Below are positions 28,559 to 39,152 of a stretch of DNA of 64,000 nucleotides, piece after piece. Within the stretch, counting starts at the first letter, position 1; each line of letters begins with the position of its first letter. The notes under the pieces were generated by a model. That model saw only the letters and a program-made list of their open reading frames with translations. It searched no databases and was not told the origin of the DNA. Source of the DNA: Gari tellinella (Eukaryota > Mollusca > Bivalvia > Cardiida > Psammobiidae); assembly GCA_922989275.2 (NCBI GenBank), contig OV277867.1, positions 44,382,070-44,446,069 on the forward strand, given 5' to 3'. The position numbers and the translations under genes were made by a program.

Positions 28559-29656
28559 TTAAGGCTGTCATACTAAGCTTTTTCTGGACACCCACTTTTG
28601 TTTATGCAACAGATTATAGAGGGAATAATTCTTACTGTAACAAGAGATTTTCCTCAGATAGTGTTTAATACAGGGATTAGTATGTTTACCTTAGTAAAAC
28701 TTGTTGCATTGAACTGCCAGATACATAGACGTGCCAAAAACACCTCTCTTTATACATTCGTTAATAGAAATTAATTCTCCGAGTGAAAAGAATGTGTATT
28801 GATGTTTTAATAACTAAGCCAAACCCCAAACTAAAATGTTCCTAACTTAAATCCCTTCTGTAATCAGGTTTTTCCACGACATTTTTCCGGCTTACGTATA
28901 TCTGTAGCATTCAATAAGATAAAATGGACAGTCTAAATAACGAGATGTCTGTTATAAACCTGCGACCATTATGTTTTAGTATTGCACCTTTAAATGCCAA
29001 ACAAACAGAAACTGCATAAAATGTACATGTCTGCTATAAATCAGCCATCAAAATTCTTCTCTAAATTTGAAGATACACAAACCAAGTAACAATCAGTTTG
29101 GATCCTGATCAGATTCCGAGTATTTCACTATCAAAACTGGATCCAAACTAATTCCAAAGTTCTAGATAGTTTGTATGTCAGCATTAAAAGCGTCTAAGTG
29201 CTCAGTTTATTTTAGACTAAAGTCTGGGGTCTTTAAGCTCTTCAATAAGACCCCGGGTCGTTAAAGCTGTCATATTTTACGAAAACATAATGAAAGGGTA
29301 TTATATTCTATTGTGAAAGTCCATTTATTACCAACTGAACACCCAGCGATAATAGTGATTTTGGTAAATAAGTGTATTAGTCAATTGTTGAAATATGTCA
29401 CACCCTGCCTGCGCGGGTCGCATATTTCCTTTTCATACCACATTCAGAATCTGACAGATAGTTTATATCTCAGACCATCTGAATGTACCACCTCTAACAA
29501 CATAACTCCCATATTACAACTAAACAATTTAGAATTTTTGCTATATCACATAAGAGATGACCAATTACAGAAGAGCCTAGCTTCTTTTTGGTTTAAATCA
29601 AAGCAAATAAATGGCGGCTTTAAACGGTTTCCTCCAAATAAGCCCCTAACATACAC
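28559..29656. other. Unassigned stretch with relics and a 115-codon frame
   Basis: Holds a family A relic at 29088-29153 (CAGTTTGGATCCTGATCAGA ... ACTGGATCCAAACTAATTCC) and a small palindrome GGGGTCTT/AAGACCCC at 29226-29254. A plus-strand open frame (29313-29660, starting on GTG) has no recognised domain or splice support. Confidence 0.4.
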
Positions 29657-29909
29657 TTAACCCTTTCCCTTATAGAAGCGACTTTTAGCGCATTCATTTT
29701 ATTCATCCGCTGAAGAAAATAGTTCCAAATTATACCGTAATGAATATATGTCATATTTAATACTTTCCTTATTCTAGCAGTATATAGCTTAAAGCAGGCT
29801 GAAAGTAAAGCAGAATGCGCCTTAGGGTGCATTCTGCTTTACTTTCAGCCTGCTTTAAGTAGTCACATATCTTCAATACTAGAAACAATGCTATCAGGTA
29901 AAGGGTTAA
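29657..29909 (-). mobile_element. Family B MITE, inverted (complete, 253 bp)
   Basis: TTAACCCTTTCCCTTATAGA to CAGGTAAAGGGTTAA. Hairpin tip GCGCCTTAGGGTGC. Inverted relative of the 816-1066 subtype (CTTTTAGCGCATTC end). Confidence 0.9.
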
Positions 29910-30190
29910 ACAATACAAACATTTTCTGGTCATTTGAATCAGGTATCTGTAAAAATATAGAAGGAGAATATCAGCAGAGAGTGTTTTGGTGACCAACAGA
30001 CTGATTCAGTGTCCAAAGGGTTCAAGGGTAGGCCGCTATACCTCGTTTTTACCTGAATTTATTTGACCAGAGTCATTGGGACTTCAACCGGAGCCATTAA
30101 CATTTACGGCTTCACTAGACAACATGTGTTCACCACTAGAATGGCTCATTCAATAAAAATAAACCTAGAAATAAATTGACTTGAAAGATA

Positions 30191-30400
30191 ATTAACCCCT
30201 TGAACACTGGAATAAATTCTGTCTGCTCAAATTGTTGTCTGCTTTGCATCTGTAATCTACAACCTTCTAATCTTCATTTTCAGACAAACAATCAAAGTAA
30301 GATACAGTCTGGATCCACAGATCATGATACTTGGTGTCTAATTGGGTTCCAAACTGTTTGCAAAGATAAAAATGCTTCCCTGCTTTCCCAAAAATAGAGC
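30191..30400 (+). mobile_element. Family A MITE, diverged
   Basis: TTAACCCCTTGAACACTGGA start, TTCTGTCTGCTCAAATTGTT, hairpin relic ACAGTCTGGATCCACAGATC/CTAATTGGGTTCCAAACTGT. End eroded near CTTCCCTGCTTTCCC. Confidence 0.7.
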
Positions 30401-31107
30401 TGTAAGAAGGATCATAAAAGTAACCAATTGGACTTCATTCAATTTGCAGTCAGACTAAACACTGCACAATCCCGTTACTTTACAGCATATTACGATGTCC
30501 TGTAATTCAAACTTGTGTGTAACAGCCTGAAATGGGCCCTAATTTAGGGTATTTATGCAAGTTCATGGTAATTTCCTCCATCGTCTGACACTCTTTTGCC
30601 AAATTCCAAAGAAAATGAACTTTTTCATCATAAAATTGAGACACTGGCATCTTTTAACGTTTAAATGTTGATGAAAATGTCCCTTGTTATAAAATGTCAT
30701 CTGCAGATATTTTGAAAGCTACTAATTCTCTTATTATTTCAATAGATATTTGATGTGAGTTTCAAACAGTTACGATGCTCAGGTGCCAAGTTACTCGGCA
30801 TCTGATCTTGATCAATGTAACTGTATGTAAATGTGTTTTAAATGTTTCCCTAGTTCAAAGCTTTAAACTCCATCATTTCTTCTCCAGTTAACCAAATAAG
30901 CATGCTTGAGAGAGAAAAAATGGCTTTATTTGAGAACAGAGACAAGCGGTAATAATATGAACCTTGATTGAATGAACTGCTGAAAGCTCAAAATGAAAAA
31001 AAATTCTGCTGGATTGACAAAAACAGAGAACTTGTTTTTATTATTAAAGTTCTTTTCATATCTCTGTCAAGACAAAGTGACATAGAAAACATTTCCTACA
31101 TCCTGAC
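30401..31107. other. Unassigned stretch with a family A relic
   Basis: 30761-30830 holds TTTCAAACAGTTACGATGCT ... CTGATCTTGATCAATGTAAC, an eroded hairpin. Nothing else recognised. Confidence 0.4.
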
Positions 31108-31300
31108 AGGTGACTGCTGAAAGTAGTTTGAAAAGCAACCACACAGCTCCTTTAATAAAGCAGACTGAAAGCAAAGCAGACAGCTCATTAATAAAGCAGA
31201 TGGATTTTTTTTAGTAAAGCAGACAGTCCCTTTATAATACAAACTGTGAGTAAAGAAGAAAAGCTTCTTAATAAAGCAGACTGAAAGTAAAGCAGAAAGT
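31108..31300. repeat. Direct array of core-1 arm units
   Basis: AAAGCAGACTGAAAGCAAAG, AAAGCAGATGG, AAAGCAGACAG and AAAGCAGACTGAAAGTAAAG follow each other in one orientation, each followed by a GCTC/GTTG tip-like word. Unlike all other core-1 copies these are direct repeats, not a palindrome. Confidence 0.7.
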
Positions 31301-31689
31301 TGCTGCAACCACCAAACAGGTAACCAAGAAATTTAATTAACAGAAAAATAAAGGTCTGTTTTTGTATTTTTTTTGTACAGTATTGGACTGCCCAGAGTTC
31401 ATTTGATAGGTCGTCAAAAAGGTGATGGGGTTGATACCTGGCTAGGTAAACCACACTGACAACATTTGACTGACACCTGTATAGTACCTGCAACAATCAC
31501 TGTATTGTTTCCCAGCTGACATAATTACTCCCCCAGGGAACCATTGACATCCTCATACATCAATTTCACATCAAACACCTACAAAGCTGAACAACGTTCA
31601 ATTGACAGAATAAATATTTGGATTTCATATTATTCATTACTTCTGCTCAGCTTTCAATAAAATGTCAACTTATGACTGTGTATCAGTTG
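31301..31689. other. Unassigned stretch
   Basis: No recognised element or exon. Confidence 0.4.
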
Positions 31690-32065
31690 TTAACGCATTT
31701 CTCCATGAATACACATTTTAACACCCTTAACCCATTAAGCCATACTGACTCATTTTGACTCATTGCGCAATAGCCTCATACTAACTCATTTTGACTCACT
31801 TTAATCAACTAGCATGCATTGAGGTGAGCACTGATAATTGTTAATCGCTTATGAGTTAATGGGTTAATTCATTCCTCCACCTAAGAAAATAGTTCCAATT
31901 TATACAGTCATGAACATGCACCGAAAAAATAGTTTCTACATCCTAGCAGATAGTAACTTATAGCAGGCTGACAGTAAAGCAGAATGTATCTTACGATGCA
32001 TTCTGCTTTACTTTCAACCTGCTTTCAGTGGTCACCTTTCTTCAAAACTAGACCCATGGGGTTAA
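31690..32065 (-). mobile_element. Family B MITE interrupted by element J
   Basis: TTAACGCATTTCTCCATGAA, then ACATTTTAACACCC, TTAA, element J, TTAA, TTCATTCCTCCACCTAAGAA, then the palindrome GGCTGACAGTAAAGCAGAAT and end CCCATGGGGTTAA. The family B consensus has CCTTTAATTTATTCC at this point, a single TTAA. Confidence 0.9.
31741..31863. mobile_element. Element J, small TTAA element nested in family B
   Basis: CCCATTAAGCCATACTGACT ... GCTTATGAGTTAATGGG, 123 bp, bounded by TTAA at 31737-31740 and 31864-31867. Inside, CATACTGACTCATTTTGACTCA is followed by a second copy CATACTAACTCATTTTGACTCA. A non-autonomous TTAA element unrelated to A, B or C apart from the CCCATTA start. Confidence 0.85.
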
Positions 32066-32440
32066 AGTTAATTTAACCCCTTACTAGTAGGGAAAGATGA
32101 GTGCACACCGCCCACTAATCTAGGATTAACCGCTACTGCCTATCACAGCTGAGTGTCAAAAATAACCTTTTCATTCACAGAATCCTGTTTACTGTCATGC
32201 CTATACTTTTTCTTGTCATTGATTTTCCTGGTTTCAAATCGCAGAAATAAAATCGTGCCATAAAAGTTAACCTATCCTGGTCTATAACTTTTCCATTGCC
32301 AATTTTGTTGCTATTTGTATAGCCTGTGTATCACAAATATGCAAATTGCTCTCACTGTTTCCCGAAAAAAAACAGTGAAAACTGCATTCCGCTACAATTA
32401 AATACAAGTCTGTATCGATTTCTAAAACAATCTTGTGCTA
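32066..32440. other. Unassigned stretch
   Basis: Contains TATCACAAATATGCAAATTGCT (about 32330-32350), repeated at about 32579-32600. Confidence 0.4.
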
Positions 32441-32513
32441 CATGAAGATCTAAAGTAATGCAGAAAGCTCATGTAGGTTCTTTCTGTATTACATTTGATC
32501 TACATTATTTTGC
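32441..32513 (+). repeat. Family F palindrome
   Basis: AAGATCTAAAGTAATGCAGA pairs with TCTGTATTACATTTGATCTA. Tip GCTCATGTAGGTTC. Confidence 0.7.
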
Positions 32514-32943
32514 CACTTGTTTGAAACACTTGGTTGTGTATCTGTTTTGACTTGTCAGTTGAAATATGGCCGACTGTATGTCACAAATATGCAAATTGCT
32601 TTGTCTCTTCTAAATACATAACATGGTCTAATGTACTGCTTCAAAGCTGGCTTTTATTACCCTTTACATGATAAAAACATAATTAAAAGTGCAATGATCA
32701 AGAGAATACCAAATCTCATTTGTCCAAAGTGAATTTTGCCTTTTCCTTTTTTTTTCAAACTTAAGCATCCTCGATCAACAAAACAATATTATCTTAAAGG
32801 CAATGTGACCTGTGCAAGCAAAACAATATTTTAATTCATGGCCAGCATAAAACACAGATGGAAGCTTCAAATGCAAGAAAACAATTGTAGAATGCTGTCT
32901 GCATTGCATGTACTGCTTCTTCTGAATTAAGAAGTCAGCCATC
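32514..32943. other. Unassigned stretch
   Basis: No repeat family or exon beyond the second copy of the ATATGCAAATTGCT word. Confidence 0.4.
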
Positions 32944-33155
32944 TTAACTCTTTCCACACTAACTTAATCTTGTGGGTTATATAATAGGTTACCTTGAGGA
33001 TATTTTTGTTACCAAAACATTTACCAGTCTATTTGGAATTCTGAGTAGTTTTATAGATACTTCTCTAACTTAGCAAAACTGTGTAGACCCTGATCTACAC
33101 TGTTTGTTAATGTGATTAGTATTTTTAAACAGGCCCATGGTGTTGAAAGAGTTAA
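32944..33155 (+). mobile_element. Family C2 MITE with reduced hairpin
   Basis: TTAACTCTTTCCACACTAAC ... GGTGTTGAAAGAGTTAA. GTGTAGACCCTGATCTACAC is all that is left of the palindrome. Confidence 0.8.
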
Positions 33156-33626
33156 TTGATCTCCATCTTTCATCAATGAATGGTTGATGAACAAAGATTT
33201 TTGTGTATTTCAAACTTCGACAGGTAGATTCAACGCATGATTACTCTGATTTCTATGTGTCATGAAGTGTTTCGAAGTGGATATTTCATTCAAACATTAC
33301 TTACATGCCCAATTATCGTTACTTCAATTTAGATGCTGGTTTGTCCTTTAACAGTTCAAGCGAAATAAATCACAAACACTGATTTTATGTGCTACTTTCA
33401 CCTGATTTGTTGAGCTATTTAATTACCAACACATCAACTTTATCATGATTTTAATCTCTTGACTATAATCATAGGGGGATTTTACCCCAAAAAAAATCAT
33501 AAAATGGTAGTTTAATTGTGGCCAACCTTATGACAGTGTTATTACCAATTTATGAGATAGATCCGACACTAAATTTTTAGCATTTTCGTATTGGACTTTA
33601 TAAGTGAATCCTCTCAAAAAAAAAAG
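33156..33626. other. Unassigned stretch
   Basis: AT-rich, nothing recognised. Confidence 0.4.
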
Positions 33627-33914
33627 TTAACCCTATGGATACCACATTAATGTTGTTTGCTACGAACTTGACAACAACTGAAATATTTCAAGTTACATGT
33701 CCTTGTGTATTATCTCAGGAAATTTCAGAGTGACAAACGGTGTGGATCCTTTCAACACAAGATCTGCAATAGCTATAATAGCCTGTTTGATAAAATTTGA
33801 ATGGGATTTTGGTGGACATTTATACACTATTTGCAAATAGTGTAAACCCAAGATACATGTAATGGAATAGTCCATTTAGAATCGCAGCTGTCAGAACCGG
33901 AAGCTAAGGGTTAA
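33627..33914 (+). mobile_element. Candidate TTAA element, diverged
   Basis: TTAACCCTATGGATACCACA at one end and GAAGCTAAGGGTTAA at the other. Interior words GTGACAAACGGTGTGGATCC and TTGCAAATAGTGTAAACCCA recall families A and C. No clean palindrome remains. Confidence 0.45.
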
Positions 33915-33935
33915 AATGCATAATATCTCACTTAC

Positions 33936-34010
33936 CTATTGTGTCACAGGTATAAAACAGCACATGAAAAGAGAAAATAAAACAACACTATTATAGACAC
34001 TGAAAACTCG
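33936..34010 (-). other. Exon-like segment related to 3639-3738
   Basis: Minus strand TTTTCATGTGCTGTTTTATA ... CACAATAG is followed by GTAAGTGAG. It shares TTTTCATGTGCTGTTTT and the CAATAG/GTAAGTG end with 3639-3738 but is one base longer between them, so the same frame meets a stop (CTG TGA). Likely a decayed duplicate, or both are copies of an unrecognised repeat. Confidence 0.25.
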
Positions 34011-34195
34011 TACATTTAATATCAAGTGGTAACTCATTAACAGACGATATTTATTTTAGGAGTTCTAAGGACCAACATTCACCACATCAAATCAAACAAT
34101 CTATTCAAGGTTATTTTTGGTTCAAGAGTAATGATAATATCATTGGTTGATAACCTCTGTCAGTAAAGATCCTATACCGCAACTTCTTAAATGTG

Positions 34196-34310
34196 TTGTG
34201 TTTAAGGCAGCTGCATGCTTAAAGCAAAATGAAAGTAAAGCAGAAAGCTCCTTTAGGAGCTTTCTGCTTTACTTTCATCTTGCTTTCAGCTTCCACCTGT
34301 TTTACACACT
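34196..34310 (+). repeat. Core-1 palindrome with D/F-type tip
   Basis: AAAGCAAAATGAAAGTAAAG + CAGAAAGCTCC pairs with GGAGCTTTCTGCTTTACTTT + CATCTTGCTTT. Flanks TTTAAGGCAGCTG and CCACCTGTTTT resemble family D. Confidence 0.8.
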
Positions 34311-34792
34311 ATCAATGAGATTTGTTTCAGTGATGATGATTATGGTTTGACTGTTGCCCAATTCCAATTAGCTGATTTTCCTGTAACAGATATGTGCGTG
34401 CATACAAAACTATATTGACCAAGGTCAGTTCAGATTGATGATTTATAGAATATATCTGATAAACATGATATTCATCTGTGGCATGATCTACAGGTTGCCA
34501 TGGTTTTCATCTACGTAAAAGATGTTTTTGACCAATAAATCTAAGGTAAACTCAGGTATGGATGCTTTGGTGTATAAACTAAACATCCTCCCGCCCTTTT
34601 TCTTATGATTCTATCCAAGTATTCCAAATGTTTCATTATCCAATTAAATCCAATTAAATTGAATTAAATTTGTTGCCAATACTGTTTAAAACAGTTTGAA
34701 TGATATTAAAAATGAAACAATTTCTAATCTATTTCAGCAAATCTTTAACCAGTTCCAACTATTTTAAGTATTGGTGTATATTGTGGCTTTTG
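34311..34792. other. Unassigned stretch
   Basis: Contains a CAATTAAATCCAATTAAATT direct repeat (about 34639-34666). No exon. Confidence 0.4.
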
Positions 34793-34852
34793 ACAAACAG
34801 TGAACACCCAGCAGCTCTTGGAGCTGTCTGATCTGGGTCTTGACTGTTTTCT
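34793..34852 (+). repeat. Family C-type hairpin, shortened
   Basis: TTGACAAACAGTGAACACCC then AGCAGCTCTTGGAGCTGTCT + GATCTGGGTCTTGACTG. Left arm partly deleted. Confidence 0.65.
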
Positions 34853-35511
34853 TATTGATCTGTCTATTATGAGTCTGCTTTCTTTCCTTGGGAATTGCTT
34901 CATTATTTTATTAGCCAATACAGTTCAGATGATATGAAAGTTCCCAGTAGGCAAACTTTCATACATGACTATATATATTCATTGTGAGAAGGGTTAGAAT
35001 CAGACACTGGTACTACATTGTACAATCTCTAGAAAAATCCATCCCATATGATAACCTCACTGATTTAGGAATCCCATCCCTTCTCAAAACTCAAAGTTTA
35101 GTCCAGCTTGTGAGTTGTCCCATGACCACTCCATAGTAACCCTTAATTCTGAATAACTGTTGCCTGGCCTTCAAAACCATCTGCTGAAATTTGGATATCT
35201 AATTGTGTTTCTTTAAATATATTTCTAGTTATACAATAAGAATGACAAATAGTTTGAATCCTAATCAATACTACCGGTAATCATCTAGATCCACACAGTT
35301 TGCAAAGGCTTGGGGTAGAGATTTCCAGCAATTTAAGGGTTTAAATATTTTTGTTATCATTGAAGCAATACTACATAATCACAGTACTCTGAACATATTT
35401 TGCTATCATTCTGAATTCTAGCATATGATCCTTTCAGTGAATTTGTAAATTTGTACTATTTGCATCTAAAACTTTCTACAATCTTTCATCAATTAACGCA
35501 AATTAAAAAGT
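34853..35511. other. Unassigned stretch with a family A relic
   Basis: GACAAATAGTTTGAATCCTA ... ATCTAGATCCACACAGTTTG at 35244-35300 is an eroded hairpin. Nothing else recognised. Confidence 0.4.
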
Positions 35512-35720
35512 TTAATGCTAGGGTAAGAGTACCTCGGTATCTTACCCCTTTAATTTCTGAAATGCTTTAATATTATCATCTGCTTTTGATCTCTCAAATT
35601 TAGACTTTCGTTAGAAGAGGAAGAAACATTGATATAATTTTAAGTGGCAAACTGTTTTGATCCAGATCAGATGCCACATGATGCGGCATCTGATCTGGAT
35701 CAAAACTGTTTGCAATTGTA
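35512..35720 (+). mobile_element. Family A MITE with compensated hairpin
   Basis: Hairpin 35648-35675 / 35685-35712: CAAACTGTTTTGATCCAGAT against ATCTGGATCAAAACTGTTTG. One mismatch in 28 bp, yet both arms differ from the usual GGATCC/GGATCC in the same paired position. Upstream TTAATTTCTGAAATGC and ATCATCTGCTTTTG fit family A. Right end not found. Confidence 0.75.
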
Positions 35721-35837
35721 TTGAAAGTCAAATCACTACATTCACTGTTGAGGTTGATGATTTGGCTTTTTGTAGTATGTGACCACTTGTGACAAGTTCA
35801 CATCATCACCTGGTCTCCTCAACAACCTCTCCCATAG

Positions 35838-35916
35838 CTTTATCCTCACTTTATCACATCATTATCTCATCATTATCTCATTGTTATCTCACTATTATCA
35901 TTATTATCATCATATG
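35838..35916. repeat. CATTATCTC/ATTATCATT minisatellite
   Basis: TCATTATCTCATCATTATCT followed by CATTGTTATCTCACTATTAT and ATTATCATC units. Confidence 0.8.
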
Positions 35917-35989
35917 ACTATGAGGAAGCAAATTATAATGCTGATGTAATGAGGGTAACAAATACAAGGATTCAGACCAGAAGGTGGAT

Positions 35990-36167
35990 TTAACCCATTA
36001 TGAATATGTAACAGAAGAAATATTTTGTACATTTTAGCAGATGGTAGCTTAAAGCAGACTGAAAGTAAAGCAGAATGTGCCTTAAGGCACATTCTGCTTT
36101 ACTATCAACCTGCTTTAAGTGGTTACTTGTTCACAAATTGGAAAGAAGCTATGGGGTAATGGGTTAA
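35990..36167 (-). mobile_element. Family B MITE, inverted, internally deleted
   Basis: TTAACCCATTATGAATATGT: the terminus joins directly to the ATGAATATG interior, skipping TTTACGCC and GAAGAAAATAG. Palindrome intact; end GGGGTAATGGGTTAA. Confidence 0.85.
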
Positions 36168-36179
36168 GCTTATTAATTA

Positions 36180-36345
36180 ATTCACTACCTAATACTATGT
36201 ATCTACATGTATATCTAGTTTTGAGCAGATTGAAAGTACATGTAAAGCAGAATACACCTCATGATTCCCATTCTTGACTGTATAAATTGAAACTTAGTTT
36301 ATTTCAGTGGAGGAATAAAGGCATATCTATGGAGTAATGGATAAA
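36180..36345 (+). repeat. Family B relic
   Basis: TGAGCAGATTGAAAGTACAT + GTAAAGCAGAATACACC, TGTATAAATTGAAACTTAGT, end GGAGTAATGGATAAA. The hairpin's right arm is lost. Confidence 0.65.
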
Positions 36346-36810
36346 TTCCTTCAGTATTTCTAGCTATACTTTTCTTTCTTCACACCTTAGATACCAAATT
36401 TAAGCAGCACTGCTGTATTTCATCTAATTCAGTTTATTCTTTTTTTTTTAATTAAAAAATTCTGTCCCTTTTAAAACATCTACAAACCTATAAGTTGAGC
36501 CATTCATAATGTTTTAACTTCGGGAATATAATAGGTGTTGTCGCTTTTGCTTTTTTCTATTACTCAAGTGTTCACGAGGTCAAATAGTTCACTTGCAAAA
36601 ATATCTGCTTCAAACTGACAAGGCCATAAATCATACAATGTTTAAGCTCAACTTTTTGCAAGTCGACACCACTTTATACTTATCAGTTTACCTAAAACCT
36701 TTTCACAATATCAGTTTACAGAAAAAAACTTTTCATAATCAAAAATTAACATGCATTTTTATATTTCACTGATACTCTTGAATCAGGTTAAAGGGAATTG
36801 TTGTGTTCTC
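36346..36810. other. Unassigned stretch
   Basis: No repeat or exon recognised. Confidence 0.4.
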
Positions 36811-36934
36811 ACCAAATCCTATGTTGTGTCTATACTCATTAGAATCATATAAAGGAGTATTCTGCTTCACTTTAAAATTGCATTAGGCAACCAGCAGTCT
36901 TCAATACTGAAAACAAGTAATGGAGGAAAGGGGG
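36811..36934 (+). repeat. Chimera of family E left half and core-1 right arm
   Basis: ACCAAATCCTATGTTGTGTC + TATACTCATTAGAATC (family E) changes to GGAGTATTCTGCTTCACTTT + AAAATTGCATTAGGC (core-1/F) and ends AATGGAGGAAAGGG. Confidence 0.6.
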
Positions 36935-36973
36935 TTGTATAAAGTTCAATACAAGTTCCATCACAATTAGGTA

Positions 36974-37130
36974 CAGTTAAACCTCTCATCAATAATTGTC
37001 AAATCAAACCTCCACAGGCTAATGCAGGACAAAGGTAATGCAGAATATTGCCTGTAATGCCTGAAGGAGCTTTCTGCAATACTTTTTGCCTTGCATTAAG
37101 CAGTCCCCATCTTTTAAAGATCCTCATTCT
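36974..37130 (+). mobile_element. Family F pogo-like MITE, right end lost
   Basis: TA then CAGTTAAACCTCTCATCAAT, palindrome AATGCAGGACAAAGGTAATG/GCAATACTTTTTGCCTTGCA, tip CCTGAAGGAGC. Confidence 0.7.
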
Positions 37131-37409
37131 ATTTACAAGTATGCTGCTCTGGAAGAGAGTTGACACTGTACTAGAAGCTAGTATCTCAGTACATGTATTC
37201 AGCTTCAGCCCAGATATCTTTCCAATACATATCTTACTCAACCCACTGTGAAATACTAGTAATTGATATACAAACACAATAAACAAACTCAATATCTCAA
37301 CCCTTACCCTCCTTCCTGCCCAAATAGACTCTTCCATTTCTTAAATAATTACTAGTTTATCATGTCTTCCAGGGGATAGTAGTTTTCCATAATAATTGTG
37401 AGTAATGTG

Positions 37410-37474
37410 AACAGTGCATACCCTGATCAGATGGCTCCTTCAGGAGCCCTCTGATCAGGGTCTACACTGTTTGC
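37410..37474 (+). repeat. Family C-type palindrome
   Basis: AACAGTGCATACCCTGATCA + GATGGCTCCT pairs with AGGAGCCCTCTGATCAGGGT + CTACACTGTT. Confidence 0.8.
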
Positions 37475-37510
37475 CAATGATGTTTATATGCATTTCTTGA
37501 ACATGAAGGT

Positions 37511-37728
37511 TTAACCCTTATAAACATTGAATAAATATTGTTGGCTCTTTATTTACAAACTTGTCTCTTTCTTCTTATTATCTCAAGGTTTTGCAATCAA
37601 AATTATATGGTGACAATTGGTCTGGATCCTGATCAGGCATCAAGTTACATAGCAATCAGCGTTAGATGAGAATCCAGTTTGCTATAAGGTCTACATAACT
37701 TGTTTTATTCCAGCACGCCCAGGGTTAA
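37511..37728 (+). mobile_element. Family A MITE, diverged, full span (218 bp)
   Basis: TTAACCCTTATAAACATTGA to CAGCACGCCCAGGGTTAA. Hairpin relic GTCTGGATCCTGATCAGGCA/TAGATGAGAATCCAGTTTGC. Confidence 0.75.
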
Positions 37729-38018
37729 CTCAATTTGTAATTCCCTGGCATCGTAATTAAATACTGCATTTCCTTGATCTCTTCCAAACTTTCATGCACA
37801 TACGATGGGAAAAACACTGACTTAGATGGCTGTGATAAAATCAGCCTTGATAAACGAGAACAGCAGGAGTTGAAAAATGGTTTACTGTGTAGATTCAGAT
37901 TAGATTTGTCAGTTATTATCTTATTCATTAACGTTAGAAAGAAAAACAAATTGACCATTCTTTGCTGGTAAAAAAGATGTTTTAATTACTTTAATAAGGT
38001 TGTTTTGCAATAGTGTCA

Positions 38019-38102
38019 AACAGTTTTGATCTTGTTACATGGCAACTCATTAAAATCCGAACTGTTTGCAAATATAATGAATATACGCGATATTAAGCGT
38101 TA
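38019..38102 (+). repeat. Family A relic
   Basis: GTCAAACAGTTTTGATCTTG ... ATTAAAATCCGAACTGTTTG, terminus ATATTAAGCGTTAA. Confidence 0.6.
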
Positions 38103-38430
38103 AGGACGAACATTTTCTTCTTTTTTTCAGAATCAAGAGACAGAATATGAATAGAATAGGATTTTATTATTTACAGGGTTTCTGGGCTGAAGTGGTGCTG
38201 CTATTTCAGTCGTCTGAGATACCGTAGTGCTTTCAGACCAATTAATTCTACCCTAACCACCACGCTATAAGCAGCGGCTGTTTGGCTTCGCTCAGAACAT
38301 GAAATTTGCAGGCACGGAGTCCACGGTTTAATTGGAAATAGTAACTTATCCTTCTCCAGTTTCTCTACCCGTCTCTCATGTTTGTTTTCACAGAAGAAAC
38401 TCGAGACTACTGATGCATAGTCTGTGGTGT
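38103..38430. other. Unassigned, somewhat GC-richer
   Basis: 38170-38340 is less AT-rich than its surroundings (CCACCACGCTATAAGCAGCG). TTATTTACAG and GTTTTCACAG could be acceptors, but the frames close within about 17 codons. Confidence 0.3.
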
Positions 38431-38432
38431 AC

Positions 38433-38572
38433 AGTCAAACCTGCCAGTGATTGTTATCTCAATCAAATTATGGACAACATGCATAACAGGGGGTTGCTTA
38501 ATGCAGAACAAAAGTAATACAGAAAGCTCCTGAAGGAGCTTTCTGCATTACCTTTGTTCTGCATTAAGCAGA
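38433..38572 (+). mobile_element. Family F pogo-like MITE with near-perfect palindrome
   Basis: TA then CAGTCAAACCTGCCAGTGAT. 38497-38531 pairs with 38534-38568 (CTTAATGCAGAACAAAAGTA with one or two mismatches). Tip GCTCCTGAAGGAGC. Right terminus not found. Confidence 0.8.
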
Positions 38573-38861
38573 TTATTGTGTTTAGAAACGTTAGAGACCT
38601 GCATGCTATTTGGAACAGCCATTTGACAGTGATTCAGTTACACAGTGCCTGATATGAGGCTGATATCGAGGGACACTAATTCTTTATTGCTCAAGTTGCT
38701 ATTAATGGGGAAAGATCAAAATATGTAACTCATCTTGGTTTGAAATGAAATGATTATGACAATTAGTATGAGTCATTACCAGTGAAAGAAGAGATTGACA
38801 GACTCTCATCTTGACTCATAGCATATGGAATTCTTCAAATGGAGGCTGAGAGCAAATAGAA
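38573..38861. other. Unassigned stretch
   Basis: Nothing recognised. Confidence 0.4.
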
Positions 38862-38959
38862 GACGGACACCGTCACCTTGAACTAGGCAGCGCAAATGAG
38901 AGACAGACACCATCATCGTGAACAAGACGGAGGAGCCGGACACCATCACCAGGAACAAG
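38862..38959. repeat. Degenerate tandem repeat, GGACACCRTCACC unit
   Basis: AGACGGACACCGTCACCTTG, AGACAGACACCATCATCGTG and AGCCGGACACCATCACCAGG, each followed by AAC. Unit spacing about 26-40 bp; GC-richer than the flanks. Confidence 0.7.
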
Positions 38960-39059
38960 TTGATCATTTATTACCGGTAAAATTGTCACTGCCAGCCTCA
39001 GATTGTTTAACCATTCCTTGGTTTATTAATAATACAATATCAACAAGTTGTGATCCACT

Positions 39060-39152
39060 CTATTAACCTATTCCTCCATACATACACTTTTTATGCCTTT
39101 AATTTATTCAAGACTAAAGAAAACCATAGTTCCACTTTATACAGTAAATGAT
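39060..39152 (-). repeat. Family B end fragment, inverted
   Basis: TATTAACCTATTCCTCCATA + CATACACTTTTTATGCC, TTTAATTTATTC, GTTCCACTTTATACAG. Hairpin absent. Confidence 0.7.

Noticed and set aside
28375..28668. 97-codon plus-strand frame and an overlapping minus-strand frame
   Set aside because: Both cross the family I MITE; no independent coding evidence.
29313..29660. 115-codon plus-strand frame as a gene
   Set aside because: Not repeat-derived, but it starts on GTG, runs to a family B edge and shows no domain, splice sites or promoter. Left as unassigned.
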